This document shows positions 1 to 11,602 of a stretch of 64,000 bases of DNA, piece by piece. The DNA comes from Amaurobius ferox (lineage: Eukaryota > Arthropoda > Arachnida > Araneae > Amaurobiidae). The stretch's first letter is position 1. Every line of letters starts with the position of its first letter. The stretch is from the NCBI GenBank assembly GCA_951213105.1, contig OX578155.1, forward strand, positions 32,955,984 through 33,019,983, read 5' to 3'. Below the pieces are notes generated by a model. The model saw only the letters and a list, made by a program, of their open reading frames with translations, had not been told where the DNA came from and made no database searches. The position numbers were made by a program, and so were the translations under genes.

Positions 1-202
1 CACTGAATGTAATTATACATATAAAGCTCTTTATCGTACTGTACAAATTATAAATTAATTCGCACTAAAGGCGCCAATTCTGGAAACCCGTTTTTCTTAG
101 GACGTTTCTACCTGTGATTGAATTTAACTAATGGACTCGTCCAAAATCACGTGACCCAAATGCCTTCTCTCTGGAGTCGTACTATACCAGTGCTGTGTAG
201 AC

Positions 203-262
203 TGACGTCACAGGCGCCTCCGTGGCCCTATATAAAGAGTGAACGGCGGGGAAGCGACTGTT
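203..262 (+). promoter_or_regulatory. Core promoter of the hAT transposase gene
   Basis: A perfect CRE palindrome (TGACGTCA, 203-210) lies 18 bp upstream of a TATA box (TATATAAAG, 229-237), placing a likely transcription start near 258-262. An E-box in a TCACGTGAC context lies at 147-155. The following ~330-nt leader carries at least one short upstream ORF, from the ATG near 453. Spacing and order fit a standard polymerase II promoter; no transcript data support it. Confidence 0.5.
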
Positions 263-589
263 CGCTCGAAAACTCGAGGATTTCGTTTACCCAGTGAGAA
301 AATTGTGGAAGTGAATAAATAGATCGTGCCAACGCTTCGCGAATTAAGTGTTGCTGTGAGTTGAAATAAAGTGCGACGTTACGACACAAGGTGATAACAG
401 TGAATTGGTAGTTTCGGAACGAGGGCCTGCGTGGTGAATAGCTGAATTTAATAATGGTCCTGAACTTTGAACTGATCTTACAGTGAAATGCATCTTTAAC
501 GATCAGTGTGTGTGTATATGTGCGTATTTCGGCTATATAGCAAATTTTGTTCTTGAATAACTGAGGAGCAAGGTAAAAAAAAAAAGACA

Positions 590-3097
590 ATGAGTGAAAA
601 ACGAAAAGGGCTAGGCCAACAGACACTGGGAAATTATTTTAAAAAAAAAAGTAAGATTGAAAATAGTGACGTTCCCAACGACGTTTCCCTGAGCTCTTGT
701 TACATTGATGAGGCTGCAGTCGAAGCAAGCAACAGCCGTGACCCCGGGCTGTCTTCAAACGCTTGTGAGGAGGTAAAGGTAGGACAAAACACAATACCAA
801 ACACAGTTGAAATAGAAATTCTGGCTGCAGATATTTCTAATTATGTCAAGAAATCTAACCTCACAGATGAAGATAGGATAACAGCGCTAAAAAATCTTTG
901 GGAACCATATGCAAATTACAGTTTTCCTGCTACTGTCACTAGTGCTGTATCAAGTCAAGGAAAACCTCACCACACTCGGAAGTTCTGCTCATCTTGGCTG
1001 AGTAAGCATAACTGGCTAGCTTACTCAAAGGCAGAGGACAGTGCCTATTGCAAATTTTGTGTTCTCTTTGCACCCCATGAAGTCGGTTTAAGATCCACAC
1101 AAGCTACAGGTCAACTTGTTTCAAAAGGATTTAATAATTGGAAGAAGGCCTTGGAGAAGTTCAGTCAACATGAAAATTTTTTCTATCATAAGGATTCAGT
1201 TCTCAAAGCCGATGAGTTCTTAAGGGTCACGGAAGGAAAAACGGTTCCTGTGGATCAAGTAATGGACAGAGGAAAGCAAAAACAAGTTTTGCAGAATAGG
1301 GCTATTCTTAAACCTATTATCAAAACAGTGATTTTTTGTGGAAGGCAAGGGCTGGCCATGAGAGGGCATAGAGACTGTGGGGATTTGGACGTATTGTCAG
1401 AACCATGCCAAGGCGAAGGAAATTTTAGAGCCCTTTTGCGACTCCGAGTTGATGCAGGAGAAGAAATACTGAAAACTCATCTACAAGGTTGTGCAAAAAA
1501 TGCAACTTACATAAGTTGGAATATACAAAATGAGATTATTTCAGCATGCAATGATTCCATTGTGAAGCACATAGCAACTGAGGTGAATGAGGCCAAATGT
1601 TTTGCGGTTTTATGTGACGAAACCACAGATATTGCAACGGTAGAGCAAATGAAACTTTGCGTTCGTTATTTGAAACGGTTTGAAGCAAATGATAAGTATA
1701 AAATTGAATTTAAGATAGTGGAGAACTTCCTTAAGTTTGTGCCCCTGACTGAAACTACAGGTCGAGCAATTGCAGATGCTATTCTTAAAGGCCTTGCAGA
1801 CTGCAACATTGATACGTCTTTCCTCCGTGGACAAGGGTTCGATGGAGCTTCTGCAATGAGTGGAGAGTACAATGGCGCCCAAGCAATTATATATGAGCAA
1901 CACCCCAAAGCCCCCTACGTTCATTGTGCATCACACTGTTTGAACTTAGCCATAACTTATTCATCTAGAGTTCCGGATATCCGAAACAGCTTTGGAATAA
2001 TAGGGAACATCTCTAGTTTTTTCAACACACCAAAACGAAACCTTGTTCTCACCAGCAAAATTAATGCAGCTAATCAGGGAGAGACAGAAATCAGGGCCAA
2101 AAAACTGAAGAAATTATGCCCTACTCGTTGGGTGGAGAGACATGATGCCGTCACAGTTATGGTTTCATTGTTTGATCAAGTAATCGAGGCTCTGGAGGAG
2201 ATTACTACCTGGAATGACAAGGAAACATCAACAGAGGCTCATACCTTGTTATGTTCAATGTTAACATCACAGTTTGTCATAGCACTTGTTTCAGCTGACA
2301 GATTACTCAGCTACAGTGTTCGTCTGAGTGAAAAGCTGCAGGAAGTTAACCTTGATCTGGCAACTGCTGTGAGCGACGTAGAAGACGTTTTGAAAGCTAT
2401 ATCTATAATTCGAGAGAACGCAGAGAACGAGTTTCACCATCTGTTTGAACAAGCTGTTAAGAAGCTGGAACAGCATGGAGAAAACATTACTCTACCACGC
2501 CGTGCCACCAGACAAATTTATAGATCAAATTTCAACGTACAGACTCCTGAAGAATACTACAGACTTTCTATTTTCATTCCATGGATTGATAATTTCATCA
2601 CTCACCTCCATTAAAAATTTCTCAAACATAAGGAATTTCTACAAAGTTTTGCATCTGTCGTTCCGAATGGAAGGCAGCCGACACTGGAAGAAAACGAGAG
2701 ATTTGTTGCCTTATCAAGGAAATTTGCAGATGATTTAGGACCTAGATCAGATAATACTCTAAAAGCTGAACTACATCTGTGGTACATGAAGGTCTCTGCA
2801 TTGAACAAGAAAACTAAAAGCCCAATCGAACTGCTTAACTTTTGTGACCAAAGGACTTTTCCAACTGTGTTTGAACTTTTAAAAGTGTATGCCACCCTCC
2901 CAGTATCAACAAGCAGTGCCGAGAGGTCATTCTCCACAATGAAGAGGTTGAAAACTTACTTGAGAAACAGTATGAGTGAAACCAGACTGAATGGACTGGC
3001 GTCAATGAACATTCACCGTGAAGTGGAAATTGATCCAGACCAGATAATTAATGCTCTGGCTACAAAGAAGAACAGAAGGTTGGACTTCGTTTTATGA
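590..3097 (+). pseudogene. hAT-superfamily transposase (ZMYM1-like/DUF4371 type), one internal stop
   Basis: Cut-and-paste transposase of the ZMYM-type hAT group. The frame is open from ATG 590 to a TAA at 2612-2614, then continues in the same frame to 3097, so one nonsense codon (codon 675) separates 674 N-terminal codons from ~160 C-terminal ones. Visible parts: a basic N-terminus with a PIP-box-like QQTLGNYF (residues 10-17); a TTF-type zinc-finger region (FCSSW ~132, CKFC ~154); the first catalytic acidic motif CDETTD (~342-347); the second, GFDGAS (~416), followed by HCASHC; CPTRW (~500); and a C-terminal hAT dimerisation segment (STSSAERSFSTMKRLKTYLR). The three RNase-H acidic positions appear retained. 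The A at 590 follows a poly-A-rich leader, and no longer upstream frame is seen. The stop is probably inactivating unless read through. Known family; the call is firm. Confidence 0.92.
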
Positions 3098-3442
3098 ATA
3101 TGTATAGATCATAATTGAATAATATAACAATATGTAATCATGAGAGAGTGGTTGAAAACAAGTATACAGTATAAGCAGACCAGAACAAATAATTTTATCT
3201 TCATCTATTTCTTAATTTGTGTTGTTTTGTATAAATATCTACTACTACTTCTTCTAATCATTCAATTCTCTTGCACTGCACTGAAGAATTGTTAGTAATT
3301 TGATAAAAATAAATGTACAAAAAAAGACAACCGCCTTGTTAATTGATATGGCCTCTGATCATTTTTTCTCGGAAAATTTATCGAGGAGTCATCCTCCTTC
3401 ATAAAAATTTTGTGCACCAATGGCCCCCCCCTTAGGAATATT

Positions 3443-3457
3443 CTGGGTGCGCCACTG
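3443..3457 (+). repeat. 3' terminal inverted repeat of the younger hAT element
   Basis: CTGGGTGCGCCACTG has the form of a hAT right end, and its reverse complement begins CAGTGGCGC. The left end is not in the window, so the element starts before base 1 and its 8-bp target duplication cannot be checked. The next base belongs to an older hAT coding remnant. Confidence 0.6.
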
Positions 3458-4080
3458 GATGGAGAACTATTATCTGGAAGCAAATCTGCGAGAAAGGAAA
3501 CGAAGAATTCAGATGTCTCATAAAAGCATATAAAAGTGCCACAAATTTACCGAACATTAAAGTTATTTTGCAAATTCTTGCAATCCATCCTATGACAACA
3601 AGCATAGCAGAAAGCTCTTTCTTAACACTACTCCGAATTAAAACTTACCTACGCAATACCATTTCGGAGAGCCGGCTTAATGGTTTAGCATTAATGAACA
3701 TCAACAGAAATGTATCGTTTACAGAAGAAGTTTTTTCGCGTAAATTTAAAATGAAATTAAATTTAAAGTACATGTAAAGTGAATTTGTTTATACAGTAAA
3801 TCTGAATAATTTTTACTCTATTTTCTTATACACATCACATAGCCAGTTAAACCCGTGTATAACGAAATCGGAAACAACGTAATTACGGTTTCAACGAAAA
3901 AAAGATATTAGGCCCTCTCTAGGCTTTACAGCATTACAGAAATTTTTTTAAACGAAATTACGGAAATATCGAATTATTTTCGGCGTCATTTCGACTGTAT
4001 TACAAACTGTATAATTTACCGGAATTCGTGGATTTGGCATTGCCGGGCACCCCACAAATTCATCTTTGCGTATGCCACTG
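3458..4080 (+). pseudogene. Older hAT (ZMYM-type) 3' remnant split by the younger copy
   Basis: In one frame from 3460 the sequence reads a diverged hAT C-terminus, including SIAESSFLTLLRIKTYLRN and SESRLNGLALMNINRN. These align by eye with the same region of the gene ending at 3097. The frame is open before 3568 as well, so the coding remnant begins directly at the end of the upstream element. The remnant probably ends at GCGTATGCCACTG (4068-4080), which looks like its own 3' terminal repeat. It has no intact catalytic core in the window. The missing upstream part presumably lies left of base 1, on the other side of the younger insertion. Confidence 0.7.
3844..3997. mobile_element. Candidate short pogo/Tigger-like non-autonomous element
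   Basis: The segment starts CAGTTAAACCCG and ends with a CGACTG-TA edge, and is rich in 'aacgaaat' words typical of pogo-type ends. Terminal complementarity is short and the left TA duplication is not intact, so this is tentative. It sits inside the older hAT remnant. Confidence 0.3.
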
Positions 4081-4269
4081 GACTATATTGTGCCCCCCCC
4101 CCCCCCTACGTTGCGTTAGCTATGTTTGTATTCGATTTGATTGAAGTCGGCAGCTTAGCGCTATTCTTTATTTAGTAGTATAACAAATAGTAGTACACAG
4201 TATAACAAAATATACTATTCTTTATTTAGTAGTATACTAAATTGCATAACATTTGTATAATATATATAT

Positions 4270-4690
4270 ATATATGATGTTCAGAAATTTATTGCATGAT
4301 ATTACATATGAAAAGTGAACGTATTTCGTAATATTTAATACTTTTTTTTTAATGTGATTTTTTAATACATTTATTTAAGAAAAAGCACAATAATTCAAGA
4401 CAGGTTTGTGCTAGCGTTTTAAAGTTTGTGTCAATCGTTTTCTAATTAAAAATGACATAAGAAATGATTATTCATGTAATAAATGCTATTGAAGGTTCCA
4501 ATTTTTTGATAATTTTTTTCATTCGAAAATTGGGGGGGGGGGGGGAGTCCTCCTAACATTTGATTACGTCTTTAAAATCAAGAGACTTATAGTAATCACT
4601 GATTGTAGTTTTTGTATCAAATTTCGTTGAAATCGCACCATTCGTTTATGAGATATCGTCTCCACAGACTCACTGGCACACACACACCTA
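4270..4690 (+). repeat. Family F fragment (interior to CA-rich tail)
   Basis: The segment matches the interior of the better F copies: a 'gatattacatatgaaaagtgaac' block, a poly-G run after an 'attcgaaaatt' block, and a 'atcgtctccacagactcac' block followed by a short CA run. Both F termini are missing. Confidence 0.6.
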
Positions 4691-7600
4691 TCATCTGGTA
4701 AAAAGGGTTTGTTAATATGTACTCCTTTGGATAACTAATGTAATTTTTCCATAATGAGAGAGAGTGAAACACCTAATAACCCCTCCCTTCCTTTTCCGTG
4801 TAAAAATGCAGTTTTTAAGGAGCGCCTTGAAAAAGTGGATTTTCAAAATTCGATGGTTAATGTATGATTTTTCGAAAACGTTGAGTAAAAAATAATGCCC
4901 TAAATAACTGTATAGAAATTAAATCAGGTCGGATTGAAATGATATGCATTCCTTTTCAATTTATTTTTCATCCTAATCAATAGCTCATAAAATTATAAGT
5001 AATATTTTTTCAAAATCTCATTCGGAAAATGGGGGGGGGGGGGGGGAGTTCAATTCGGTTATGTCCACGATACCTGTACAAAGTTTCACTCTACTAGAAT
5101 TACTTAAGAACTGTACATATTTTCGCTGCTGTTTACCGAAGAAAAAATATTTTAGCTAAATGAGTATTTTTTTAACCCCGACGAAAAAAGACGCCAAAGG
5201 ATTCTGAAAGAAGAAAATACGCCAAAGAAAAATAAGTCTGTGCCAAACGGTCATTAAACATCCAACCCTTCAACCGCAAGCCCCCCTCCCCCCCCGCAGA
5301 CCATCCAAATATCAAGCAAAACGACGGAAAATGTTTCCCTGCGTTCACCACCACATACATGGAAACTTAAACTCGTCCTTTGATAAATTCCGCTGTCTGG
5401 TAACAATACTCCCGGTGTGTGGCGGGCTTTTAACACACAATTTAAAGCAGAAACATCTACTACTTATCTTTTGCTTGCAAGTAAGCCGAAGGAGAACCTT
5501 TTTCTCTCGAAATCCAAATTTTTTTTAACCTCTCTCACTCAAACTATTCTCATGCATTTTCGACTCATTCTTTATAACTTTTTATGAGGATGAAATTTCT
5601 TTTGAATCAATTATAAAATAAATATCAACGAGAAAGCTGTTTTGATACGTATTACAATTCAAGGGAATAACTGTTATAGTGTGGATGGTCAATGAGCTGC
5701 CATTGTCATGAAGTGAATGAAGTTTATACAAATGAGTACGAACTCTAATAAAAAATTCGCACCAATTCTTGATCTTGATTCCTATAAAGTGATATTGCAA
5801 ACAGCAGGAGACTAGGGACTCCTTATAGAGAAGCTCGATTACGTACTAGTTAGCAGTAAGAAAGTGTAAGTTTTTGTTTCGTAAAAGGTTAGTTTTTTTA
5901 TTTTAAAAATATATTTTCTGTACTACGAAAATTGCTACTTATTACAGTAGAATAAGTTCTTTGTTTATATTTTTCGTAATAAAACAACTTTATTAGTTAT
6001 TTTATATTATTTTGAAGATTAATCGTATTTTTAACTTTCTTTAATGTTGTTCTGGATTGTACTTCGATCCATATTTCTGTTTCATATTTTCAATTCCAGT
6101 AATGATTTATTTAAAAAAAATGTTTTTCCCTACACCAAAAATATCCAGTTAAAAGCGTTTTAACAAAAAGTAAAGTTTGTAACAATAAATAATAATTTGA
6201 ATAAATAATAAATAATAAATTAACTAATAACTGATTTCAATTTTGTAATACGATTAATTTAGAATAAATAATAATAAATAACAGTTCCGTCTGAATTATT
6301 TTGTTAAAACATATTTCATCTGAACATTTTTCGAATAAAAATGAGAATAGGGTAAATGATAAGTTTAATTACACGTAAATTAAATACGAATTTAAAATTC
6401 ATTCTTCAGTCAGTAATGATAATCTGTATAATTATGACAATAAAATAAAGGATCAGAAATTACTAGAAAAGGCAGCAAATAATTTCAAATACATATATAT
6501 TAAAAAATGCTTGCTTTCGGAACATAGAACATATTTTGATTTTCTTTTCTTTCATAATTCGTACTGAACAAGCGGACAGTAATAACAACTAACATGAATA
6601 GAGAGGAGAATTTCTCAGTACTGGAAATTTCAAAGTTCAAAATATCGTTATTTTAGTAATTTTATAAAATATCCAAAATATTGCATATCGCGTGGATTGG
6701 GGAAGGGGGGGGGGATAACCACCTTTCCTTAGAGAACTTGATCACTTAATCTAAGCTCTAAATGAAAATTGTTCAATTGCCAGGTCATCGAAAGCGAATA
6801 ATGATTACAAAATATATTTTAGATCAAATTATTTGACTCCATGTTACAATCAACTCACTATTATTACTATTTGTTTTCATTCTAAATTTAAAGGAGCAAA
6901 ATATCCCTAGCAGTTCAAAGAGATTGAATCATCGTTCTATTAATTTTAAAGTATATAATTCACTTTTATAATCAATAATTACCAATTACATAATTAATAT
7001 GAATATAATAGATATAACCAGCAATTATTAATTATATCTTTTACAGAATCAGTGAAAATTCCAACTAAAAGTACTTTAAAATTATTGGAAACTTTTCTGT
7101 TAAATGTTATATTTAAGCAATCTATGGTATTTTTTTATTAATAATAAATTCGCTCACACGCAGTGTACTAAAGTCTAGTATTATTTTAATTAAATATAAA
7201 TAAATTTAATTTTAAAATTATTTTTGTTTAAATAAAAATTTTACTCAATACATTTATTTTTGTTTAGTAAAATTATTTTATTTAAAAGAAACTTTAACTT
7301 AAAAAGTAATTTTGTTTAAAATTAATTAATACTTATTTACAGAAAATATGTGATTTTCTGTAAATAAGGATGAAATATAACACTCTGATAAGTAAAATGA
7401 ACTAATAAAAAATGAATATCATTTTGCAATCAAAAGTTAATAATCATTTTCAATACACCATCGGTATCCCAGATTACTTCATAAAGTTCGGGGAAAAGAG
7501 CTGAATGCTAGAAAAATAAACGGGAGTACCCGCTAGACCTGCATCGCAGAGGTGCACCGAGATTCCGCTCTAGAAACTTTTTATCACAGACTAATATAAT

Positions 7601-8326
7601 ATTCTGTGTTTTTTATCACCTCCTCTTATAAATGAAGTTTTCTATCACCTCCCCTTATAAATGAAATCCTCCAATTTCGACCTGCCATGGTGTGCATATC
7701 TGCAATGACGGAAAATGTGATAAACATCTTCACCCTTGAACATGAAGGTTGGAAGATTCTAAACTCATAATTTAGAGAAACAAAGTTAAAAAGAATTAGA
7801 CGGTTGATTAGAATTGATAGCAATATACAATTCCGGTACATAAAGTGACTCATTGAGTGGGCGTGGTCTACGTATAGGTTGTACAGTGCCTGTAATTTAC
7901 ATATTAGAGATTGTAATAGAGTCTGTTGAAAAATCAAAGGTTCTATTAATTTGGATGTATGAAATAATAGCCTACGTTTCAAGAAGATAAAGGCTTAACA
8001 ACAATATGTTTTTACTCAAATTAACTTTAGACAAATATTAGTATAATGTTAATTTTATAAAGAAAAACTGCTTTTATTAATATATGTGTAAAATTCCTTA
8101 TTATTGTTTAAAATTAAGCAAGGTTACCTTTAATAAAGCAAAACCTAATCAACTGAATTTAAAAAGCACACAGTCTACCATTTTTTTACAGAAAATAAGA
8201 ATAAAAAGAATAATAAAAGAGATAAAGATTCTTTCAATAAAAATTATCAAAAGGTAAAATAACTCAGTAAAGTAATTTGTCCAATTCAAATCTAACAGAT
8301 TGCATTATGAGAGAAATAATATAAAA
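4691..8326. other. Intergenic AT-rich DNA without a recognisable gene
   Basis: Long A/T-rich stretches, several poly-G or poly-C runs (near 5031, 5283 and 6707) and short diverged pieces resembling family F interiors (4790-5150). Open frames are short and unlike known proteins. A 24-bp E micro-element lies at 7585-7608. Confidence 0.6.
7585..7608. mobile_element. 24-bp micro-element: two E termini joined
   Basis: Twelve bases of the family E left terminus (CACAGACTAATA) are followed directly by twelve of the right terminus (TAATATTCTGTG). The flanking octamers are CTTTTTAT and TTTTTTAT, identical at seven of eight positions, as expected of an aged 8-bp target duplication. Confidence 0.6.
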
Positions 8327-9077
8327 TCTGATGTGGGAAGCACACTACTTTCCCTGCAGACTTATATACACGTTCTCTTTATTTTAATTAAATTTAATTC
8401 ACTATTAATTCAATTTTCGTTCGCATTTGTGGACTCATTTTCAAACTGGACTCATTTAACTGGACTCATTTTCAAAGGTGGCTTAGAGAAAAAACAAAAA
8501 TATCTCGAAAACGGCTAGTCCTAGTGTAATGGGGTTGGTCTTATTATTTTCTTCGTTAAAAATTACGTATAATACAAGCATTTAATGGATATATTTCAGC
8601 ATACGTAGTTTTCTATTTTAGATTTTGTCAATTTTTGAGGGCCATTTTGCAAAAAAGGCATGTTTTTTTTTTTCGAATTTTACCAAAATCTAATCAGCAC
8701 CAGAGTAATTCACAAGCGATTTTTCTTCCAAATTTTGTGAAATTCAGTCCATTAGATTTTCAGCTAGAGTGAATACAAGCTTTTGCGGGCCCTTTCGCAA
8801 AAAAAGGCGGTTCTTTTATCCCGAATCGTACCCAAAACTAATCAGCGCCAGATTCGCCCACAAGTGACTTACCTACCAAATTTTATGAAATTCGGTCAAT
8901 TAGTTTTTTAGGAAGAGTGGATGCAATATCTGCGCAGACAGACAGACACACACACAGACACACAGACGTCAGACTAAAAACACTTTTTTCGTATTCTAGA
9001 GGTCTCGAAACGTGTAGATCTGTCGAAAACTCGAGTTACGGTTTTCGACATGATTCCAATACTTTATAAATAAATAA

Positions 9078-9175
<98 letters not shown>

Positions 9176-9270
9176 ATATATATAAATATATATATAAATA
9201 TATATAAATATATTTATATATATTTATTTTTACTTTCCCTAAACATTACCATGTATTGCAGGGAAAGTAA
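8327..9270 (+). mobile_element. Family F dispersed repeat, near full length
   Basis: It starts TCTGATGTGGG after an A-run and ends with a hairpin (TACTTTCCCT ... AGGGAAAGTA). The 3' half carries a CA-rich microsatellite (8940-8970) and a block ending in 'tcgaaaactcgag'. It has no coding capacity. In one clear case (10247-11027) a copy of this family sits between A and T with no visible target duplication, which recalls Helitron-like elements, although the canonical CTRR end is absent. The (TA)n array at 9078-9225 has expanded within this copy. Confidence 0.6.
9078..9225. repeat. (TA)n microsatellite with TTTATA interruptions
   Basis: About 148 bp of almost pure TA broken at regular intervals by TTTATA or AAATATA. 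It lies just before the terminal hairpin of the F copy, where other copies have only a short AT stretch. Confidence 0.9.
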
Positions 9271-9510
9271 AAAGGTTTCAAAATTTCTTTCAGAACCAAT
9301 TTTAAAATAGATTCCTCGGTGAAAGTAGCAAGTAGTATATAGCAAGATATAATCCAAGAGTTAACATTAGTATTTATATTACGAGTTAATGTAATTTGTA
9401 GAACAGCCTGAATATACATGAAATCTAGTTTAAAAATACAAAACTTCAAGTAAATTTTAGCTATATGCCAGACTGCTATTACGTAGATTTTCTTTACAAT
9501 GTGTACTAAA

Positions 9511-9828
9511 AACACACCAGGTTTGAACAAACACCAGATCAAGTTAAATAAAATTTTAAAAATACGAATATATCCCTAGTTCAATCTCTCTGAAAATCAA
9601 ATAACTTTTTGTGTATACCACTTACAATAATCACACCAAATTTCACACAAATTCTTCAGGTGTTTCGAAAGATATAGGTTATTTCATTTGCAATAAATTC
9701 CCATTAGTTTCAATGTTAACGCCTCCGCTTTAGACCGCTTATTCGAGACCAACGCCGTCTGGCGGAGGCGGCTTTTCAGGGACATCTCCCAGCATTTAAG
9801 CGGCACACTATTACTTCTAGGCACTGTA
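9511..9828. mobile_element. Solo end of the foldback (family G) element
   Basis: The segment matches the right flank of the 19055-25152 element: the 'gaacaaacaccagatcaagtt' side inward, then the block with 'cgcttattcgagaccaacgccgtctgg', ending CACTGTA at 9828. The next seven bases, GTATTAC, would be the target duplication, but no opposite end with this heptamer is seen upstream. It carries no satellite monomers. It supplies an independent third example of the terminus. Confidence 0.7.
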
Positions 9829-10173
9829 GTATTACTTTACTTATAGTATAAGTAAAATTGAAAATTTGTCTGTGTGTACCTATGCGTGCTTATCATCATG
9901 GCCACAGACTAATATATACAGACCTTTCAGTGCAGTTTTTACAGCGTCCCCGACCACTGACTATTTTGAGAATTTGAATGCTTGGCGATGGTCAGCGATG
10001 ATTTTCGCCAAGACATTCTGTTATTATACCCTATTTGAAAACGAATCGAACGAAACACTTACCAGAATCATGCTTTCTTGTAGCGTGCAAAAAGATTTAT
10101 TTATTAAGTGAATTCAATACTTCAAGAAATGGATTAGCAAAAGACATTGATTACGTTACAAGGTATGTAATGT

Positions 10174-10231
10174 TGAAGGCCCAGACCACACAGCCAACCC
10201 TAAGGTTAACGGCAGCTTAGTGTGTGGCCGG
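10174..10231. mobile_element. 58-bp insertion with 14-bp target duplication
   Basis: The 14-mer AAGGTATGTAATGT occurs at 10160-10173 and again at 10232-10245. Other E copies have a single version of this region. The 58 bp between begin TGAAGGCCCAGACCACACAG and end TGTGTGGCCGG, with GGCC-containing inverted ends. It contains no ORF or tail. Confidence 0.6.
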
Positions 10232-10246
10232 AAGGTATGTAATGTA

Positions 10247-11027
10247 TTACTTTCCTTATATACATAGTATAATGTATGAGAAAAGTATTGTGACGGGGTA
10301 GAAAATACGAATTCAAGTTTATGACGGGAGAGCACGTTTCAAGCATTCCTGATCACGAATTGAACATTTTTGAGGTGATGTCTACGTGTGTGTGTGTTAG
10401 CAAGTCTGTGGAGACGAAATCTCACGGACAAATTGAAAGATTCGAATGAAATTTCGTACGAAAATTACAATACGTGAACACTGGAAGCCTATTGTTTTTA
10501 AATACGACCCGTTAATCCCCGTTCTGGAGATATTGCACATCATTCAAATAAATTTATTAAAAGATCCCATAAATTAAAAAAAATATATTAACTGTTGAAA
10601 AACATGTTCACTTGTCATATGTAAAATCATGAGATAAATTTGGTGACATTGTTCTCATGGATCTAGTTTGTTCCATTCATGAGAAAAGACACTTTGAGTA
10701 ATAATTTTGTATTTGAACGCCAATAGTCATTTATCTGTATAAGAGTAACTTATTTCTTAGTCCATAACGCTTGGCAAGGTTTCGGCGACGAATTTGGTCA
10801 AATGTCGCCAACTTGGCAAATTTTTTAAATGTTGACAAATTAACGAAAATCCCACCAAATGGATAAAAATGGCGCTAAATCAATGCAAATGACGACTAAT
10901 TGATGAAAATTCAATATCTCGGAAAAAATATACATATGTATATACTACAAAAATAACCAATTTTTTTCTGCAAATGTAGTAAATTCATCGCACCATATAA
11001 GGAAAGTCATGTGCTGGCCACATAAGA
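10247..11027 (-). mobile_element. Family F copy, reverse, inserted in E
   Basis: The hairpin end (TTACTTTCCTTATATAC...) is at 10247 and the TCTTATGTGGCC start (as complement) is at 11027. Compared with uninterrupted E copies, the insertion lies between an A-run and T with no added bases. This gives the clearest boundary for the family. Confidence 0.65.
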
Positions 11028-11602
11028 TTTTTTTATTTAGAATAGAAATCATATTTGTTTTTCAACCATCCTATACACGTATTTATTATAAATATACACG
11101 TGTTCATCACAAGAAAACAGTGCGATAGTATCACTGCCGATAGAACTAAATTCTAAGGGCAGTGGTATTAAGAACCCTTTTTGCATTTTAATAAAATGTA
11201 TAAAAATGGATATTTGGAAAGTTTTCTCTTAGAGCTAGTTAAGTTGAACTTTATTTTGTGCGTATATATTTTACGTACATATTTTACGTACTTTATAAGT
11301 GACGCTCTTTTCAAATCTGCCCCCCACCCCCAGATAATTAACTTTTGAGTTCCACATCTTTGATAATGCATTTATGTAAATTTGTTTTATTTAATATAAG
11401 AATATCTGTACATTAAATAAAAACATTCTATTATCGACATCCCAGAATAAATTAAGAACCAAGTAAATTAACAATCAACACGCCAGTACACTTTTTTGAC
11501 TAAAATTAAAATATATTATTTCAGTCTTTTGAGCATATTAGCTTGTAATTTTTTGTGCATACTGTTTTTTTACACTGAGACAATGCAATGCGTCTATTTT
11601 TA

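Larger units (their letters stand above)
9903..11597 (+). mobile_element. Family E copy, interrupted by two insertions
   Basis: The left end CACAGACTAATATATACAGACC starts at 9903. The E interior continues to ~10245, contains a 58-bp insertion (10174-10231), is broken by a reverse F copy (10247-11027) and resumes to ~11597, where a second reverse F copy begins. The right E terminus is not found. Confidence 0.65.
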
